DNA from: Singulisphaera acidiphila DSM 18658
Lineage (GTDB): Bacteria > Planctomycetota > Planctomycetia > Isosphaerales > Isosphaeraceae
Reading direction: 5' to 3'
Length of the DNA: 64,000 bases
Assembly: GCF_000242455.2 (NCBI RefSeq)
Contig: NC_019892.1
Coordinates: 868,001 to 932,000, forward strand
This document shows, one piece after another, positions 16,802-26,090 of this stretch. How positions within the stretch are numbered: position 1 is the first letter of the stretch; every line of letters starts with the position of its first letter. The position numbers and the translations under genes are program-made. The notes beneath the pieces are model-generated. The model worked only from the letters and a program-made list of their open reading frames with translations. It searched no databases and was not told the origin of the DNA.

Positions 16802-17302
16802 GATGTCGACCTCAGGTGATTCACTGGCTGCCCGAAGCGCAAACGCGGCTTTCAGGCATATGGCCATAAGCTTGTGGAAATCGCATTGAGGAACGCAATT
16901 CGCGACCGATGATGTCAGTCGAGCAGACGCAAGATCGTCATTGTTTTGATGACGATCATCGAATTATGTGAAGATACTGTAAATGTCTGGAAAATGTGGT
17001 CGCGACGGATAATTTGGGGGATTGTGAAATGAGATGCAAGGAAAAAACTCGGGACTCCTCTGCGTTTGTCGTGAGTAACGCCTTAAATGCTTGAAAAGGC
17101 CGGGATTGCGGCAAATAAATTTTTCTTGGTTGATGTTCGCTATGGCTTACGTCTGCAAATAAACCGACTGCTCGCCACCTCAATACCAAGAGCTCTCGGT
17201 CGAGGAATTGTGGGAGGTTTCCCGCCAACCGGTCCGCGAACTCGGTATCATGCGTCCGACGATGGCCAACACGGGCCTTGGCCCGTCGGCCGCGCATGCG
17301 AT
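16802..17302. other. gene-free region upstream of the RHS gene
   Basis: About 500 bp with no gene I can support. It must hold the RHS promoter. The part around 16930-17060 is AT-richer than the surroundings. No clear -35/-10 pair was found by eye. A short frame on the plus strand near 17200 (ELSVEELWEVSRQPVRELG) looks protein-like but has no start and soon degrades. Confidence 0.4.
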
Positions 17303-17509
17303 TCAATCATTTGCCTTCGGCTCAACGCTCGGCCGGAAAGCGGCTCGACCGGAGTCGCTGAACCGGCCGCCGAGCCGATCGACCGGCATTGCGCCCTCGT
17401 CCGACGGCCAGAAGAAGGTGACGGCGTATTGCCCTTCAATAACGCCGTCCTTCTCGCCGTTGACGAGCACTGCGCCTCGGACGGGGCATTTCTTCAACCC
17501 ATCGTCCAC
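17303..17509 (-). pseudogene. fragment of a carboxypeptidase-regulatory-like (lipoprotein-type) protein
   Basis: 68 codons reading CPVRGAVLVNGEKDGVIEGQ, YAVTFFWPSDEGAMPVDRLG, GRFSDSGRAAFRPSVEPKAN. The pattern 'P-V-x-G-x-V ... G-x-Y-x-V-x-x-x-W-P ... D-R-L-x-G-R-x-x-D ... V-x-x-x-x-N' is that of the short carboxypeptidase-regulatory-like lipoproteins common in planctomycetes. The usual signal/lipobox is missing, and the middle (the 'TDADGRF' segment) appears deleted between VLVNG and EKDG. Therefore it is probably a remnant. Family assignment is from pattern memory only. Confidence 0.42.
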
Positions 17510-17599
17510 CCCGGCCGACTATGACAAGTTGCCGGACACTCGCGCCTTTGGTGACGAATGCTTATGCTTTTTGGGGGACTGTGAGTTCGTCGTCGACTC

Positions 17600-19279
17600 T
17601 TAGTGATCTCGGCTGGCTGCGTTGGCGATCGGGGCAGCCTCCGGCTCGGTGAACCGGATCACACGACGATCGTTGTAGGTCTTGCCGAACATGTCGGTGG
17701 TCCGCACGTGGATGAAATGGGTTCCGGCGGTGGGGGCATCGGCCGAGAGCTTGCCACGCCAGATGTGCGGCGACTTGATGATCGCGGGGAGCGTCCGTCC
17801 CGGAGGCGGGTTCGATCCTTTCTCCAGCGACTTCATGGCGGCGTAGTATGGGTCTTCGAGCTCGCTCCGCTCCATCGGGTGCCAGGGACCCGACTCGCCG
17901 AGTCGCATTTCGACCGTCGATCGCTCAGAGCCGGCGAATACGTTGACCAGCACTTCGGTCTCGCCAGCCTTGTCGCGGGTGACCTCTTCCGGGGCGTGGA
18001 TGTTCATCTGATGGTCTGACGGCCGGCGGGCGGCGCGGAACTCGATGTCGTATTTCTGGCCGTCGAACGTGAAGATCGAGTAGCCGTTGGGGGCGCCGTC
18101 GCGCATCGTCGTGTGGGGGATCCCCTTTTCGTCGGGGGCGCCGGTCCACCAGCTTCCGCAGACCGTCACGTTCACGACGTGGTGGTGCGGTTCCTTGCCC
18201 TCGAAGCCGTCTGCGCGGGTGATGAAATGATGCTGCTGAAAGTGCGTGTGTGCTGAGACCGACAGGGCGAAGGGCCGCTTCTCGATGAGCCGGTAGAGTT
18301 CGTGACGGTCCTCGACGTCGATCAGCGGGATATGCATCATGAGCACGACGAGCTGATCGTGAGGGATCAGGGCGAGGTCGTTGCGAATGAATTCCATCTG
18401 CTTCGCTCCGAGGCCTCCGACGAAGTGGCCGCGGCGCTCCCCTTCCTTGGCCCCGGTCCAGGCGACGTCGTCCAGCACCAGGAAGTGGACCGTGCCGTGG
18501 TCGAACGAATAATACGACGGTCCGTAGTGGCTCTCGAAGGTTTCGTCGGAGTGCTGATCGTCCTTGGCTTCATAGTTCATGTCGTGGTTGCCGATGACGT
18601 TGTACCAAGGGATGCCGATCAGGGCGATCGCCTTGTTCAGCGGCTTCATCACCGAGAGGTCGTCGAAGACGATGTCGCCGAGAGTCACCCCCAGCGAGGC
18701 GCCGTGGGATTTCTCGGCGACGACCTGTTCGATAACGTCGTGCGTGATGTACTCGACCTCCTTGGTGTCGCGCGGCTGGGTATCGCCGAAGAACAAGGCG
18801 CGGAACCGATTGGGCTCCTCTTGCGGGTTTAACGGGAAGTCGACCGAAGCGGGCAGAGGCCCGGTCGGCTTGACGCCGGGGAAGCGCGACTCGGGTGAGC
18901 CTGCGGGCTTGTGGATGTAATAGAAGCGAGGCAGTTTGTCCTCGTTGACCGGGGTCATCCAGCCGCGCGGTTTGATGACGAACAGGATGGTGTCGTCATC
19001 GATCGGCAGGCGATAGCGGCCCTCGTGGTCCGTCCGGACGATCTGCCGGCCGTTGGAGACGCGGATCCCCGCCAGGCCCTCTTCGCCGTCGTCGTGGACG
19101 CCGTCGCGATCCTGGTCGTGGAACACGACGCCGGTCGCGATCTGGGTCTTGGCGGCGTCCGTCTGCACAGGGGTCTCGTGAGCCTTGTCGTGTTTGCCCG
19201 ACGGATCGTGGGCTGTGGCCAGGCCGGGGAAGGCCAAGGCCGTCCCTGCAACGAGGGCCAGTGCTGGGGAGATTCGCAT
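17600..19279 (-). CDS. secreted calcineurin-like metallophosphoesterase
   Basis: 559 residues from ATG 19279, which starts directly at a signal peptide (MRISPALALVAGTALAFPGLATA); a longer start at 19309 would add a non-signal extension. Residues about 45-145 form an N-terminal beta domain of SdrD/MetallophosN type (VFHDQDRDGVHDDGEEGLAG, TDHEGRYRLPI). The catalytic domain carries the metallophosphatase motifs GDTQ, TLGDIVFDD, IGNHDMNYE, LMMHIP and SAHTHFQQHH, giving the Asp/Asn/His ligands for a dinuclear metal site. A C-terminal beta domain (about 400-540) resembles the calcineurin-like C-terminal module. Likely a periplasmic or surface phosphodiesterase/monoesterase; the substrate is unknown. 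Confidence 0.9.
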   Translation of the reverse strand: MRISPALALVAGTALAFPGLATAHDPSGKHDKAHETPVQTDAAKTQIATGVVFHDQDRDGVHDDGEEGLAGIRVSNGRQIVRTDHEGRYRLPIDDDTILFVIKPRGWMTPVNEDKLPRFYYIHKPAGSPESRFPGVKPTGPLPASVDFPLNPQEEPNRFRALFFGDTQPRDTKEVEYITHDVIEQVVAEKSHGASLGVTLGDIVFDDLSVMKPLNKAIALIGIPWYNVIGNHDMNYEAKDDQHSDETFESHYGPSYYSFDHGTVHFLVLDDVAWTGAKEGERRGHFVGGLGAKQMEFIRNDLALIPHDQLVVLMMHIPLIDVEDRHELYRLIEKRPFALSVSAHTHFQQHHFITRADGFEGKEPHHHVVNVTVCGSWWTGAPDEKGIPHTTMRDGAPNGYSIFTFDGQKYDIEFRAARRPSDHQMNIHAPEEVTRDKAGETEVLVNVFAGSERSTVEMRLGESGPWHPMERSELEDPYYAAMKSLEKGSNPPPGRTLPAIIKSPHIWRGKLSADAPTAGTHFIHVRTTDMFGKTYNDRRVIRFTEPEAAPIANAASRDH

Positions 19280-19397
19280 GGTTGGGAAGACTCCAGAGGA
19301 TCGAAACAAAGGGGGGGACGGGATCCGCGGCCGGATTGCGAAGTGGAGCCGGCGGATTACCCGACTTTAGCAATGAGGCATGAGCGAATGATGAAGC

Positions 19398-19607
19398 TCA
19401 GCGGTAACCTTCTGCGAGGATCAAGTCCTCACCCTTCGTTTCGATCAGCATGCCTTTGGGAGGCTCTCCGGAAGCATCGGTGGGGCTCTTTGCGGCTCGG
19501 GCCGCGTTCTCTATGCGGTCAACGGGCGGCTTCCTTTGCCCCGGCCGCAAGGGTTTGTCGACCGGGGCTTGGACACTCTCTCTGGTTGATGTCCGGTTCC
19601 GGGGCAA
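19398..19607 (-). CDS. possible small hypothetical protein after the NRPS gene
   Basis: A 69-codon frame beginning at a TTG directly abutting the NRPS stop codon (TGA then TTG). The product is charged and lacks hydrophobic segments; its last half (SGEPPKGMLIETKGEDLILA) looks protein-like. The position could mean translational coupling to the NRPS gene, but start codon and length make it uncertain. No family recognised. Confidence 0.28.
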   Translation of the reverse strand: MPRNRTSTRESVQAPVDKPLRPGQRKPPVDRIENAARAAKSPTDASGEPPKGMLIETKGEDLILAEGYR

Positions 19608-22373
19608 TCACCCCTTTCCGATCCCTGCGCCCCGGCGCATCCCCTCTTCCACGCCGGCGGCGGTGACACGCAGACCTGCCTCCCACACCATCGTCGAGTG
19701 GTTACCTGGGACCGGGACTACTGCGATCCCAGGGCCGACCAGGGGGACGAGGCCATTAAACGGGTCATCGCAACTGAACCCGGCGTGTCCGGGCGGCGCC
19801 TCCAACGGTCGGAATAGCGTCACCCGGCCCGGAAAGGGCCGGGGTATCGATGTATAACGGGCGACAGACTCCTTGATAAATCCAAGCCGGATCTCCTCCT
19901 CGGTCGGGGGTATGACGGTGTCGGGGGAGTCGGCCGGATCGAGGGAATCGGTTGGGATGGAGGGGGCGACCGTGACCGTACGGGGGGCAAGCCGCTCCCA
20001 CATCTTCCCAGCCGACTCGGCGAAGCGTCCGACTGCCGAGTGGTTCGCGAGTCGTACGGGGGGGGCCCAGCGTCGCTCCCGCCGGACGAGCTTCTTCGGG
20101 TAGAGCGGGCTCAACGGATCCAGGAGGGCCACCAGGCCGACCGGCTTGCCCAGCTTCTGGAGTTGCCGGGCCATCTCCAAGGCGAGGAACGCCCCGAAGG
20201 AGTGCCCGCCGAGATGGTACGGGCCATCGGGGAAGTCCGCCCGCAGGTCGGAGACGAACCGGGCTGCCAGTCGCTCAACGAGGTGGTCGGTCGCGATCCC
20301 CGAGTCGAAACCCTCGCCCACGAAGGTGTACATCGGCCGGCCCGGGTCGAGCAATTCCGCCAGCCGATGCAGGTAAAGGGCGCCACGGCCGTCCAGGACG
20401 GACGTCCCCCCCGCCAGGAAGAAGAAGGGAGGGGCCATTCCAGCGGCCCGGATCGCCACGAGCGAAGAACCGACTGGTCTCTCCCCGCTGCCCTGGGCGC
20501 GGACGACGGCCGCCAACTCGCCGACGGTCGGCGCGCGGAGCAGCGCCAGTGGTGGCAGCCGCACTCTGAACGCATGCTCCACACGGGTGACCAGCCGAAG
20601 CGCCGTCAGCGAGGTGCCCCCCAGCCGGAAGAAATCGTCGGTGGCCCCGACCGACGCCACTCCGAGGACTTCGCCCCAGACCGCCGCCAGCCGCGCCTCG
20701 ACCTCGTCCTGCGGGGCGACGTAGGCAGTCTCTCCACGCCGCGCCGCCGGGTCGGGCCTCGGCAGGGCGCGGCGGTCGACTTTGCCGCTGGGGGTCAGCG
20801 GCAGGGAGTTCAGGGGCACGAACGCCGATGGGATCATGAACTTCGGCAGGCACGCCGCCAGGTGGGTGCGCAGGTCGGACTCTTGCGGTTGCAGAGAGCC
20901 AGGGGCGGCCGTCACGTAGGCCACGAGCTCCAGGCCCCCCGGTCCGTTCTCCCTCGCCAGGACCGCCGCCCCCGCCACGCCCGGGCAACGCCGCAACGCC
21001 GCCTCAACCGCACCGAGCTCGACCCTGAAGCCGCGCACTTTGACCTGGTCGTCGGTTCGACCGAGGAATTCGAGCAGGCCGTCGGGTCGCCACCGGGCCA
21101 GGTCGCCGGTGCGGTAGAGCCGCGACCCGGGCGACGCCGCGAAGGGGTCGGGGACGAACGCCTTGGCCGTGAGCCCCGGGCGGTTCAAGTAGCCTCGGGC
21201 GATCCCGTCGCCACCGACGTAGAGCTCGCCCGTCACCCCGACCGGGACCGGCCGCATTGCGTCGTCGAGCAGGTGGACCCGGGTATTGCCGATGGGCCAG
21301 CCGATCGGGACGGAGTCCGTGTCCTGGCCGAGCGTGCGGGGGATCGGGTAGCAGCAGGTGAACGTTGTCCCCTCGGTCGGACCGTAGCCGTTGATCAGCC
21401 GGGTGGTGGGGAGCCGGTCGAGCCCGCGCCGTACGTGGGCCACCGATAGCGCCTCTCCGCCGATCAGGAGCTGGTCGAGGCTGGCGAGAGCCTCGGGCGC
21501 TTCGTCGATCACGACGTTGTACAGGGCGGCGGTGAGCCAGAGCGTGTTCACCCGTCCCTCGCGAAGGACGCGGCCGAGCTCGCGGGCGGACGGCAAGGCG
21601 TCGGGCGCGATCACGCAACGCCCGCCATGGAGCAGCGGCCCCCAGACCTCGAAGGTCGACGCGTCGAACGCCGGCGGGGCCATGTGGAGGACAACCGAGT
21701 CGGGGCCGAGCCGGACGTAGTCGACGCCGAATAGCAGGCGGACCACCCCCCGGTGGGTGACCATTACCCCTTTGGGGCGGCCGGTCGAGCCCGACGTGTA
21801 CATGACGCAGGCGAGGTCTTCGGCTGACCCGAGCCGGGGGAACGGGTCCGTGCTGTCACGGGAGACCGACGGCCAATCCGAGTCCAGGCAGACCACGGCC
21901 GCCGTGTGCGGCGGGAGGAGGGGCCGGAGCGCGGTCCGGGTCAGGAGCACGGGGGCCTGCGTGTCCTCCAGTTGGAACGCCAGTTGCTCTGGGGGGTGCG
22001 ACGGATCGAGCGGCACATAGGCGCCGCCCGTCTTCAAAACGCTCAGGGCCGCGACGACCGACTCGAGGGATCGCTCCAGGAGGATCCCGACGAAGACGTC
22101 GGGCCCGACACCCAGATCCAGGAGGCGGCGAGCCAGTCGGTTGGACCGGTGGGCCAGCTCCCCGTAGGTCAGCACGTCGGACCCGAGCACAAGGGCGACG
22201 GATTCCGGGGCCTCGCGGGCTCTGGCCTCGAAAAGTTCGTGGATGCAGGCGTCACGGGGGTAGTCGGTCGCCGTTTCGTTCCATTCTGCTGCTGGCCAGT
22301 GGCTCCCGACCTCCGTCGGGGGCCGCTCGCAACGTACGGACCGGTCCGTGTCCTCGGCCGGCATAATGCGCAT
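19608..22373 (-). CDS. single-module NRPS-like enzyme, adenylation-carrier-thioesterase
   Basis: 921 residues from ATG 22373, which has GGAGG eight bases upstream. The adenylation domain (about 25-535) shows the core motifs: YTSGSTGRPKGV, FDAS, NGYGPTEGTT, YRTGDLARW, GRTDDQVKVRGFRVEL and LPLTPSGKVDRRAL. The carrier domain (about 570-640) has DDFFRLGGTSLTALRL with the phosphopantetheine Ser. The thioesterase (about 660-900) has GGHSFGAFLALEMA and a late PGNHSTMV His. There is no condensation domain. Reading the ten specificity positions by hand gives about DAFWLGGTFK, close to a valine-type code, and the Asp for amino-acid amine binding is kept. The enzyme probably activates one amino acid and releases or self-condenses it; the product is unknown. 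Confidence 0.9.
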   Translation of the reverse strand: MRIMPAEDTDRSVRCERPPTEVGSHWPAAEWNETATDYPRDACIHELFEARAREAPESVALVLGSDVLTYGELAHRSNRLARRLLDLGVGPDVFVGILLERSLESVVAALSVLKTGGAYVPLDPSHPPEQLAFQLEDTQAPVLLTRTALRPLLPPHTAAVVCLDSDWPSVSRDSTDPFPRLGSAEDLACVMYTSGSTGRPKGVMVTHRGVVRLLFGVDYVRLGPDSVVLHMAPPAFDASTFEVWGPLLHGGRCVIAPDALPSARELGRVLREGRVNTLWLTAALYNVVIDEAPEALASLDQLLIGGEALSVAHVRRGLDRLPTTRLINGYGPTEGTTFTCCYPIPRTLGQDTDSVPIGWPIGNTRVHLLDDAMRPVPVGVTGELYVGGDGIARGYLNRPGLTAKAFVPDPFAASPGSRLYRTGDLARWRPDGLLEFLGRTDDQVKVRGFRVELGAVEAALRRCPGVAGAAVLARENGPGGLELVAYVTAAPGSLQPQESDLRTHLAACLPKFMIPSAFVPLNSLPLTPSGKVDRRALPRPDPAARRGETAYVAPQDEVEARLAAVWGEVLGVASVGATDDFFRLGGTSLTALRLVTRVEHAFRVRLPPLALLRAPTVGELAAVVRAQGSGERPVGSSLVAIRAAGMAPPFFFLAGGTSVLDGRGALYLHRLAELLDPGRPMYTFVGEGFDSGIATDHLVERLAARFVSDLRADFPDGPYHLGGHSFGAFLALEMARQLQKLGKPVGLVALLDPLSPLYPKKLVRRERRWAPPVRLANHSAVGRFAESAGKMWERLAPRTVTVAPSIPTDSLDPADSPDTVIPPTEEEIRLGFIKESVARYTSIPRPFPGRVTLFRPLEAPPGHAGFSCDDPFNGLVPLVGPGIAVVPVPGNHSTMVWEAGLRVTAAGVEEGMRRGAGIGKG

Positions 22374-22617
22374 GCAAAAAGCCTCCGGCCCGCCCCCGGG
22401 CCCCCCTTTTTTTTGTCCTTCGCCGCTCCCCTTTTGTGTTCGCCAAAGGCGGACGCCTGGGGCGGCCCACACGTCGGTTCAGGGCCGGACGGGTCGAGAC
22501 TGGTGCGGAGCCGGAACCGCTGCCGTGTCCCCCTAACACAGCCGTCAACGGCGACGGCGGAGACGCGTCGGGGGGAGGTGGCTACGACCAAGGGCGGTTA
22601 GTTCGGGGCGAGCATAG

Positions 22618-22663
22618 ATCGGCCATTCGGCCGCGACAACCCCGTTTTCGGCCAATTGGCCGA
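22618..22663. promoter_or_regulatory. two related palindromes between the NRPS gene and the XRE regulator
   Basis: ATCGGCCATTCGGCCG (22618-22633) and the perfect 16-bp palindrome TCGGCCAATTGGCCGA (22648-22663) share CGGCC arms, with centres about 30 bp apart, near three helical turns. They lie in the roughly 580-bp gap between the divergent NRPS (start 22373) and regulator (start 22957) genes and are plausible operators. The rest of this gap (22374-22956) is GC-rich, with a poly-T/poly-C tract at about 22395-22417, and shows no gene. Confidence 0.45.
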
Positions 22664-22956
22664 TATTTGCTTCTCTCCGGGTTGCCGACCCACGCGGTTT
22701 TCGCACGCCAGGCTGATTACCGGGCGGTTCGGATGGGATGGCCGCTCGTCCCGAGAGAGGGTTGAGGCCATGGCAAGAGGCTCGGTGCTCGAGGGGATTC
22801 GAGAGCAAGACTTCAGCCGGACTGAATTTTCCCGGCCCGACTTGGGTCCAACTGGCGCTGATACTGGTCGTGGGGGCGGAGACTCTCGAAAGCTCACCCC
22901 GCTTGCTAGTGAGTCGTTCGGTTCTCGTTCATTTGGGGTGTCGGAGATCGCAGGGT

Positions 22957-23256
22957 ATGACCGCAAATGACGAGGGGCCGGATCGTTCGCCCTGTCCTAT
23001 CAGCGATCGACTGCGTGAAGTCATCGCGGCGCGGGAACTGAGGGCTTCCCAGTTGGCCAGGGCGGCCGGGGTCGACCCGGGGATGGTCCGACGGTTCCTG
23101 CTTGGGGACCGGGGCCTGAGCCTGGCGACGGCGGACAAACTCGCCGCCGCGCTGGGACTCAAAGTTATCGAGTCCGACGTTGACCACGACGAGGGCGGTC
23201 TCGCCACCGCACAGGCCCGCCCGGCCCGTCGGTCGGGGCATCGGCGGCCGAAATAG
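22957..23256 (+). CDS. XRE-family helix-turn-helix regulator
   Basis: 99 residues from ATG 22957 (MTANDEGPDRSPCPISDRLR), with GGAG about ten bases upstream. The HTH_3/Cro-CI domain spans about residues 15-72: LREVIAARELRASQLARAAG, VDPGMVRRFLLGDRGLSLAT and ADKLAAALGLKV, with the recognition helix around PGMVRRFLLG. The tail is basic and disordered (RPARRSGHRRPK). It is a cytoplasmic DNA-binding protein without a sensor domain. Divergent orientation to the NRPS-like gene and paired palindromes between them suggest, but do not prove, that it controls that gene or itself. Confidence 0.82.
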   Translation: MTANDEGPDRSPCPISDRLREVIAARELRASQLARAAGVDPGMVRRFLLGDRGLSLATADKLAAALGLKVIESDVDHDEGGLATAQARPARRSGHRRPK

Positions 23257-23356
23257 GGCAACCATTTCACGTGGTGCGCTCGCGGGCCTGTTCCGGGGCC
23301 TGAATCTTCTTCTCACCGGTGATCGGGCCCGCGATCAGCCTGCCCATTTTCCCAGG

Positions 23357-23932
23357 TCACCGCGCATCCGGGGAGGCTTGGCTCGACGGTTCGGCCTGAA
23401 CTTGCTCGTGACCGCCTGCCTGGGATCGTGCCGGGGCGTGCTTTTGGCCGCCGTTGTGCGATTGCTTTTGCCCACTGATCTGAGACGGCACCTGGCGGCC
23501 GATCTTGATCTCCTTGGGCTTGGCCTCCTCGGCCTTGGGCAGGAGCAGCGTCAGCACGCCGTGCTCGAAGCTGGCCTGAGCCTTGTCGGGGCTAATCATC
23601 GTTGGCAGAGTGACCGTCCGTTGGAACTGGCCGCATCGGCGTTCGCGCAGATGCCAGTGCAGATCCTTTCTCTCTTGCTCCGCCTTGATCTCGCCCCGGA
23701 TGGTCAAGTCGTGTCCGTGGGCCGTGATGTGAACATCTTCTGGTTGCACACCCGGCATCGACATTTTGAGAATAAACTCGTTTTCGTCCTCAGTGACGTC
23801 GAGCGGGAGCATCACCGAAGAGCCTTCCGCCGACAACCCGAGGGGACGGACAAAGCTCTCCTGAAACAGTGAGTTCATCGCATCGCGAAGACTGACCATC
23901 TCACGGAGGGGCTCGTAAGCTTGGATGGCCAT
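23357..23932 (-). CDS. Hsp20/alpha-crystallin small heat-shock protein
   Basis: 191 residues from ATG 23932 (MAIQAYEPLREMVSLRDAMN), which has AAGGAG upstream. The longer in-frame start would add 61 residues unlike the family. The alpha-crystallin domain runs from about 40 to 145: PLDVTEDENEFILKMSMPGV, PEDVHITAHGHDLTIRGE, a Trp-His-Leu-Arg-Glu-Arg segment, and the conserved closing ASFEHGVLTLLLPKAEEAKP. It is an ATP-independent holdase for unfolding proteins in the cytoplasm. The C-terminus is unusually long and rich in Gln, His, Gly and Ala (about 150-191). No CIRCE-type inverted repeat was seen upstream. Confidence 0.92.
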   Translation of the reverse strand: MAIQAYEPLREMVSLRDAMNSLFQESFVRPLGLSAEGSSVMLPLDVTEDENEFILKMSMPGVQPEDVHITAHGHDLTIRGEIKAEQERKDLHWHLRERRCGQFQRTVTLPTMISPDKAQASFEHGVLTLLLPKAEEAKPKEIKIGRQVPSQISGQKQSHNGGQKHAPARSQAGGHEQVQAEPSSQASPDAR

Positions 23933-24403
23933 GGCGACTTCGCTCCTTTCAAGCTCGGGATGGGTCTCCTGGAATTGTGGTCTCACGGAGCGGTTCGACT
24001 TCATTGATCGAACCCTCGGCACGGATCGTAGACTGGCATGATCTTCTGGATCGTTACCGACCTGGATTTGGTCGATTGGCCTTTGTCCACTCACCTGGCT
24101 ATTCTTCTTTCTCATACAAGCGGCGCGCCCATTCGATCTCCTTGCCGTACTCGCGGCTTTACCCTATTTCCAAAGCCAGTACATGAAAGAGCTTATGCTT
24201 TCGCAGGCCGGCTCTGCGAGATGGCCCCGGATGGGGCAAGCCGGGGAAGGACCGAGACAGAATGTTCGCTCTTCAAAGCGGCCCGACAGTTTGTCGTCGC
24301 CAGTCCGGCCGGCGAAATTGGCCGCAGGCTGAAGCGGCCCTGCCCCAATTGAGGATGGAACCAACCGTTTCGAGCGTTGAGGGCGAAGCCAATCAATCTG
24401 AGT
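23933..24403. other. gene-free region upstream of the Hsp20 gene
   Basis: About 470 bp between the Hsp20 start and the terminator of the DUF1559 gene. Open frames here have no family resemblance. It must contain the Hsp20 promoter, but I saw no convincing heat-shock element or -10/-35 pair. Confidence 0.4.
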
Positions 24404-24429
24404 CGAGGCCCCACAAACGCGGGGCCTCG
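24404..24429 (-). terminator. stem-loop terminator after the DUF1559 gene
   Basis: CGAGGCCCC (24404-24412) pairs exactly with GGGGCCTCG (24421-24429) around an 8-nt loop, a 9-bp GC-rich stem ten bases beyond the stop codon at 24439. On the minus strand it is followed by only a weak T-containing tract, so termination may be imperfect. Confidence 0.65.
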
Positions 24430-24438
24430 GAAGTGGGA

Positions 24439-25428
24439 TCAATAGGCATCGGCGCTGATGATCTCGCCTCCCTGGGACGTGCTCAAGGCACGCCAGGTAT
24501 TTAGGTAGATGGAATTTTTGATGAACTTCACGCTGCCGTCGCAGAACACGGTGTTCACTCCGCCGGGGTGCCGGCTCCGCGCGGCGTAGGTGGGGCCTTG
24601 GGTGCCGGTGGCATTCATGCAAGGCGGGTTCGGGGGGGTGACGACGGGGAAGATCGAGGTGCAATAGCCCTGAGTGACGTCGGGCAGCAGGCTGTTGGGA
24701 ACCAGCCAGGTTTCGAACGCGGATGCATCGCCCCACCAGGTGTAACCTCGAAAGGAGCCATCCTGGCTTTGGATGGTCTCGGAGGCCATGAGCGTGTTAC
24801 TCGTGCCGTCGGTGAGGGACGAGAGGTTGTAGGTCCGTTGGCGGGACGGATAAAAGGACGGGTCACTGTCGGAGAACGGGGCGCCCAACCATCCCCCGGT
24901 CGCGTAATAGGGAGTGGCATAGGTGGCCCCGCTCGAACTGGTCTGCAGTTCCTGGAAGAATCCGGCGTTCCCGAAGTTTGCGACGTAGTTGTGCTCCGTG
25001 ACGTTGCCGATCTTGGTGGGGGTGTCGCTGGGACAGGTGAACGTGTTGAACCGTGAGCCGGTACAGGTCGTGTTGCAGACCCCACCGTATCGCAAGTTGC
25101 CGTCGGGATTCTTCGATTTGTCCGGCAGCAGGTAACTCCCCATCTGGTTGTAGGAGTTGAAGAGGGGACTCGCTTCCATGAACGGCAGGATGAACATCTG
25201 CCAGGTGCCGCAGACCGAGGACCGGGTGCCTGGCGGCAGGCTCCCAATCACGTCGTGGTAGTTGTGCATGGCGATGCCGATCTGCTTCAGGTTGTTGATG
25301 CACTGCGCCCGACGCGCAGCCTCTCGGGCGGCCTGAACCGCCGGCAGGAGCAAGGCAATCAAGACCGCGATGATGGCGATGACGACCAAGAGTTCGATGA
25401 GAGTGAACCCACTTCGTGGACGTGCCAT
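24439..25428 (-). CDS. DUF1559 pilin-like protein with prepilin N-terminal cleavage motif
   Basis: 329 residues with the classic start [20 protein letters not shown], a type IV prepilin leader with cleavage before Phe in G|FTLIE. A hydrophobic helix and the DUF1559 signature follow ([33 protein letters not shown]), and the typical C-terminal DUF1559 motif is present ([20 protein letters not shown]). GGAGGGAG lies just before the ATG. Such proteins are extremely abundant in planctomycetes and are thought to be exported by a type II/IV-pilus-like pathway; individual roles are unknown. It is transcribed behind the lipoprotein at 25593-26090 and ends in a stem-loop terminator. Confidence 0.95.
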   Translation of the reverse strand: MARPRSGFTLIELLVVIAIIAVLIALLLPAVQAAREAARRAQCINNLKQIGIAMHNYHDVIGSLPPGTRSSVCGTWQMFILPFMEASPLFNSYNQMGSYLLPDKSKNPDGNLRYGGVCNTTCTGSRFNTFTCPSDTPTKIGNVTEHNYVANFGNAGFFQELQTSSSGATYATPYYATGGWLGAPFSDSDPSFYPSRQRTYNLSSLTDGTSNTLMASETIQSQDGSFRGYTWWGDASAFETWLVPNSLLPDVTQGYCTSIFPVVTPPNPPCMNATGTQGPTYAARSRHPGGVNTVFCDGSVKFIKNSIYLNTWRALSTSQGGEIISADAY

Positions 25429-25592
25429 GGCGAAACTCCCTCCCTTCGGAGATGAACCGAAGTCGAATGACGAGGAATCAAGACGAAACCCTCGAGTTGA
25501 CGGCAGTCGGCCCGCCCGGGACGGCGGACTGGTTGCGGAGAGGTGTAGGCATGGAAAAGGGCGGGGCGAGGAGACCCCGCGCAGCGATCACG

Positions 25593-26090
25593 TTACTTGA
25601 ACTTCGAAGACTTGGACCGAGTTTGGGACGTGGCTGTGGTTGGGGCTGTGGCGTTGAGTTCGAAGTTGAACGAGTTGGGGCCTGCTTCGGTGACCGTGGC
25701 GCTCAGGGTAGTCTTCGCGTTGTAGATGCTCGGGATCGGTTCTTTGGCCGGCGGGAGCGGGTCGCCGGGCATCATGTCCGTAGATGGGGCCGTTGAAGAG
25801 GCCGGGGCACTCGTCACCGAGACCTGGTAAGGGCCTGGGACGAGGCCGTTGGACCTTGACATCGCGTACTTGCCGTCGGTGACGGCCGCCGCTCCGGGAG
25901 TCGCCGCACCTGGCGCTGTGGGCATGAACTGGATCATCCCGGCCTTCAACGGGGTACCGGCCAACTTGACCTCGCCGGAGACGGCCTGGCGAGGCAGTTC
26001 GTCAGTTGATGCGCTGCAACCCGCGATCAAGGTTGCGCCGGCCAAACCCAACCACAGCGAGTTCCTGCTCGCATGTCGTGGCGTGGACAT
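25593..26090 (-). CDS. lipoprotein with carboxypeptidase-regulatory-like/transthyretin-like domain
   Basis: 165 residues from ATG 26090, with GGAG eight bases upstream; a longer start would bury the signal peptide. The signal ends in a lipobox (LAGATLIAGCSAS, lipid Cys at about 26). The mature part has the pattern VSGEVKLAGTPLKAGMIQF, TDGKYAMSRSNGLVPGPYQV and IPSIYNAKTTLSATVTEAG, typical of short planctomycete lipoproteins paired with DUF1559 proteins. The DUF1559 gene follows 164 bp downstream on the same strand, so the two probably form an operon. Located at the membrane; role unknown. Confidence 0.85.
   Translation of the reverse strand: MSTPRHASRNSLWLGLAGATLIAGCSASTDELPRQAVSGEVKLAGTPLKAGMIQFMPTAPGAATPGAAAVTDGKYAMSRSNGLVPGPYQVSVTSAPASSTAPSTDMMPGDPLPPAKEPIPSIYNAKTTLSATVTEAGPNSFNFELNATAPTTATSQTRSKSSKFK

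Noticed and set aside
16956..17306. Open frame of about 116 codons on the minus strand upstream of the RHS gene
   Set aside because: No ribosome-binding site, no family resemblance, and erratic composition; it overlaps the better supported relic at 17303-17509.
20040..21449. 470-codon plus-strand frame opposite the NRPS-like gene
   Set aside because: Arg/Gln/Gly-rich shadow of the adenylation domain, without any motif.
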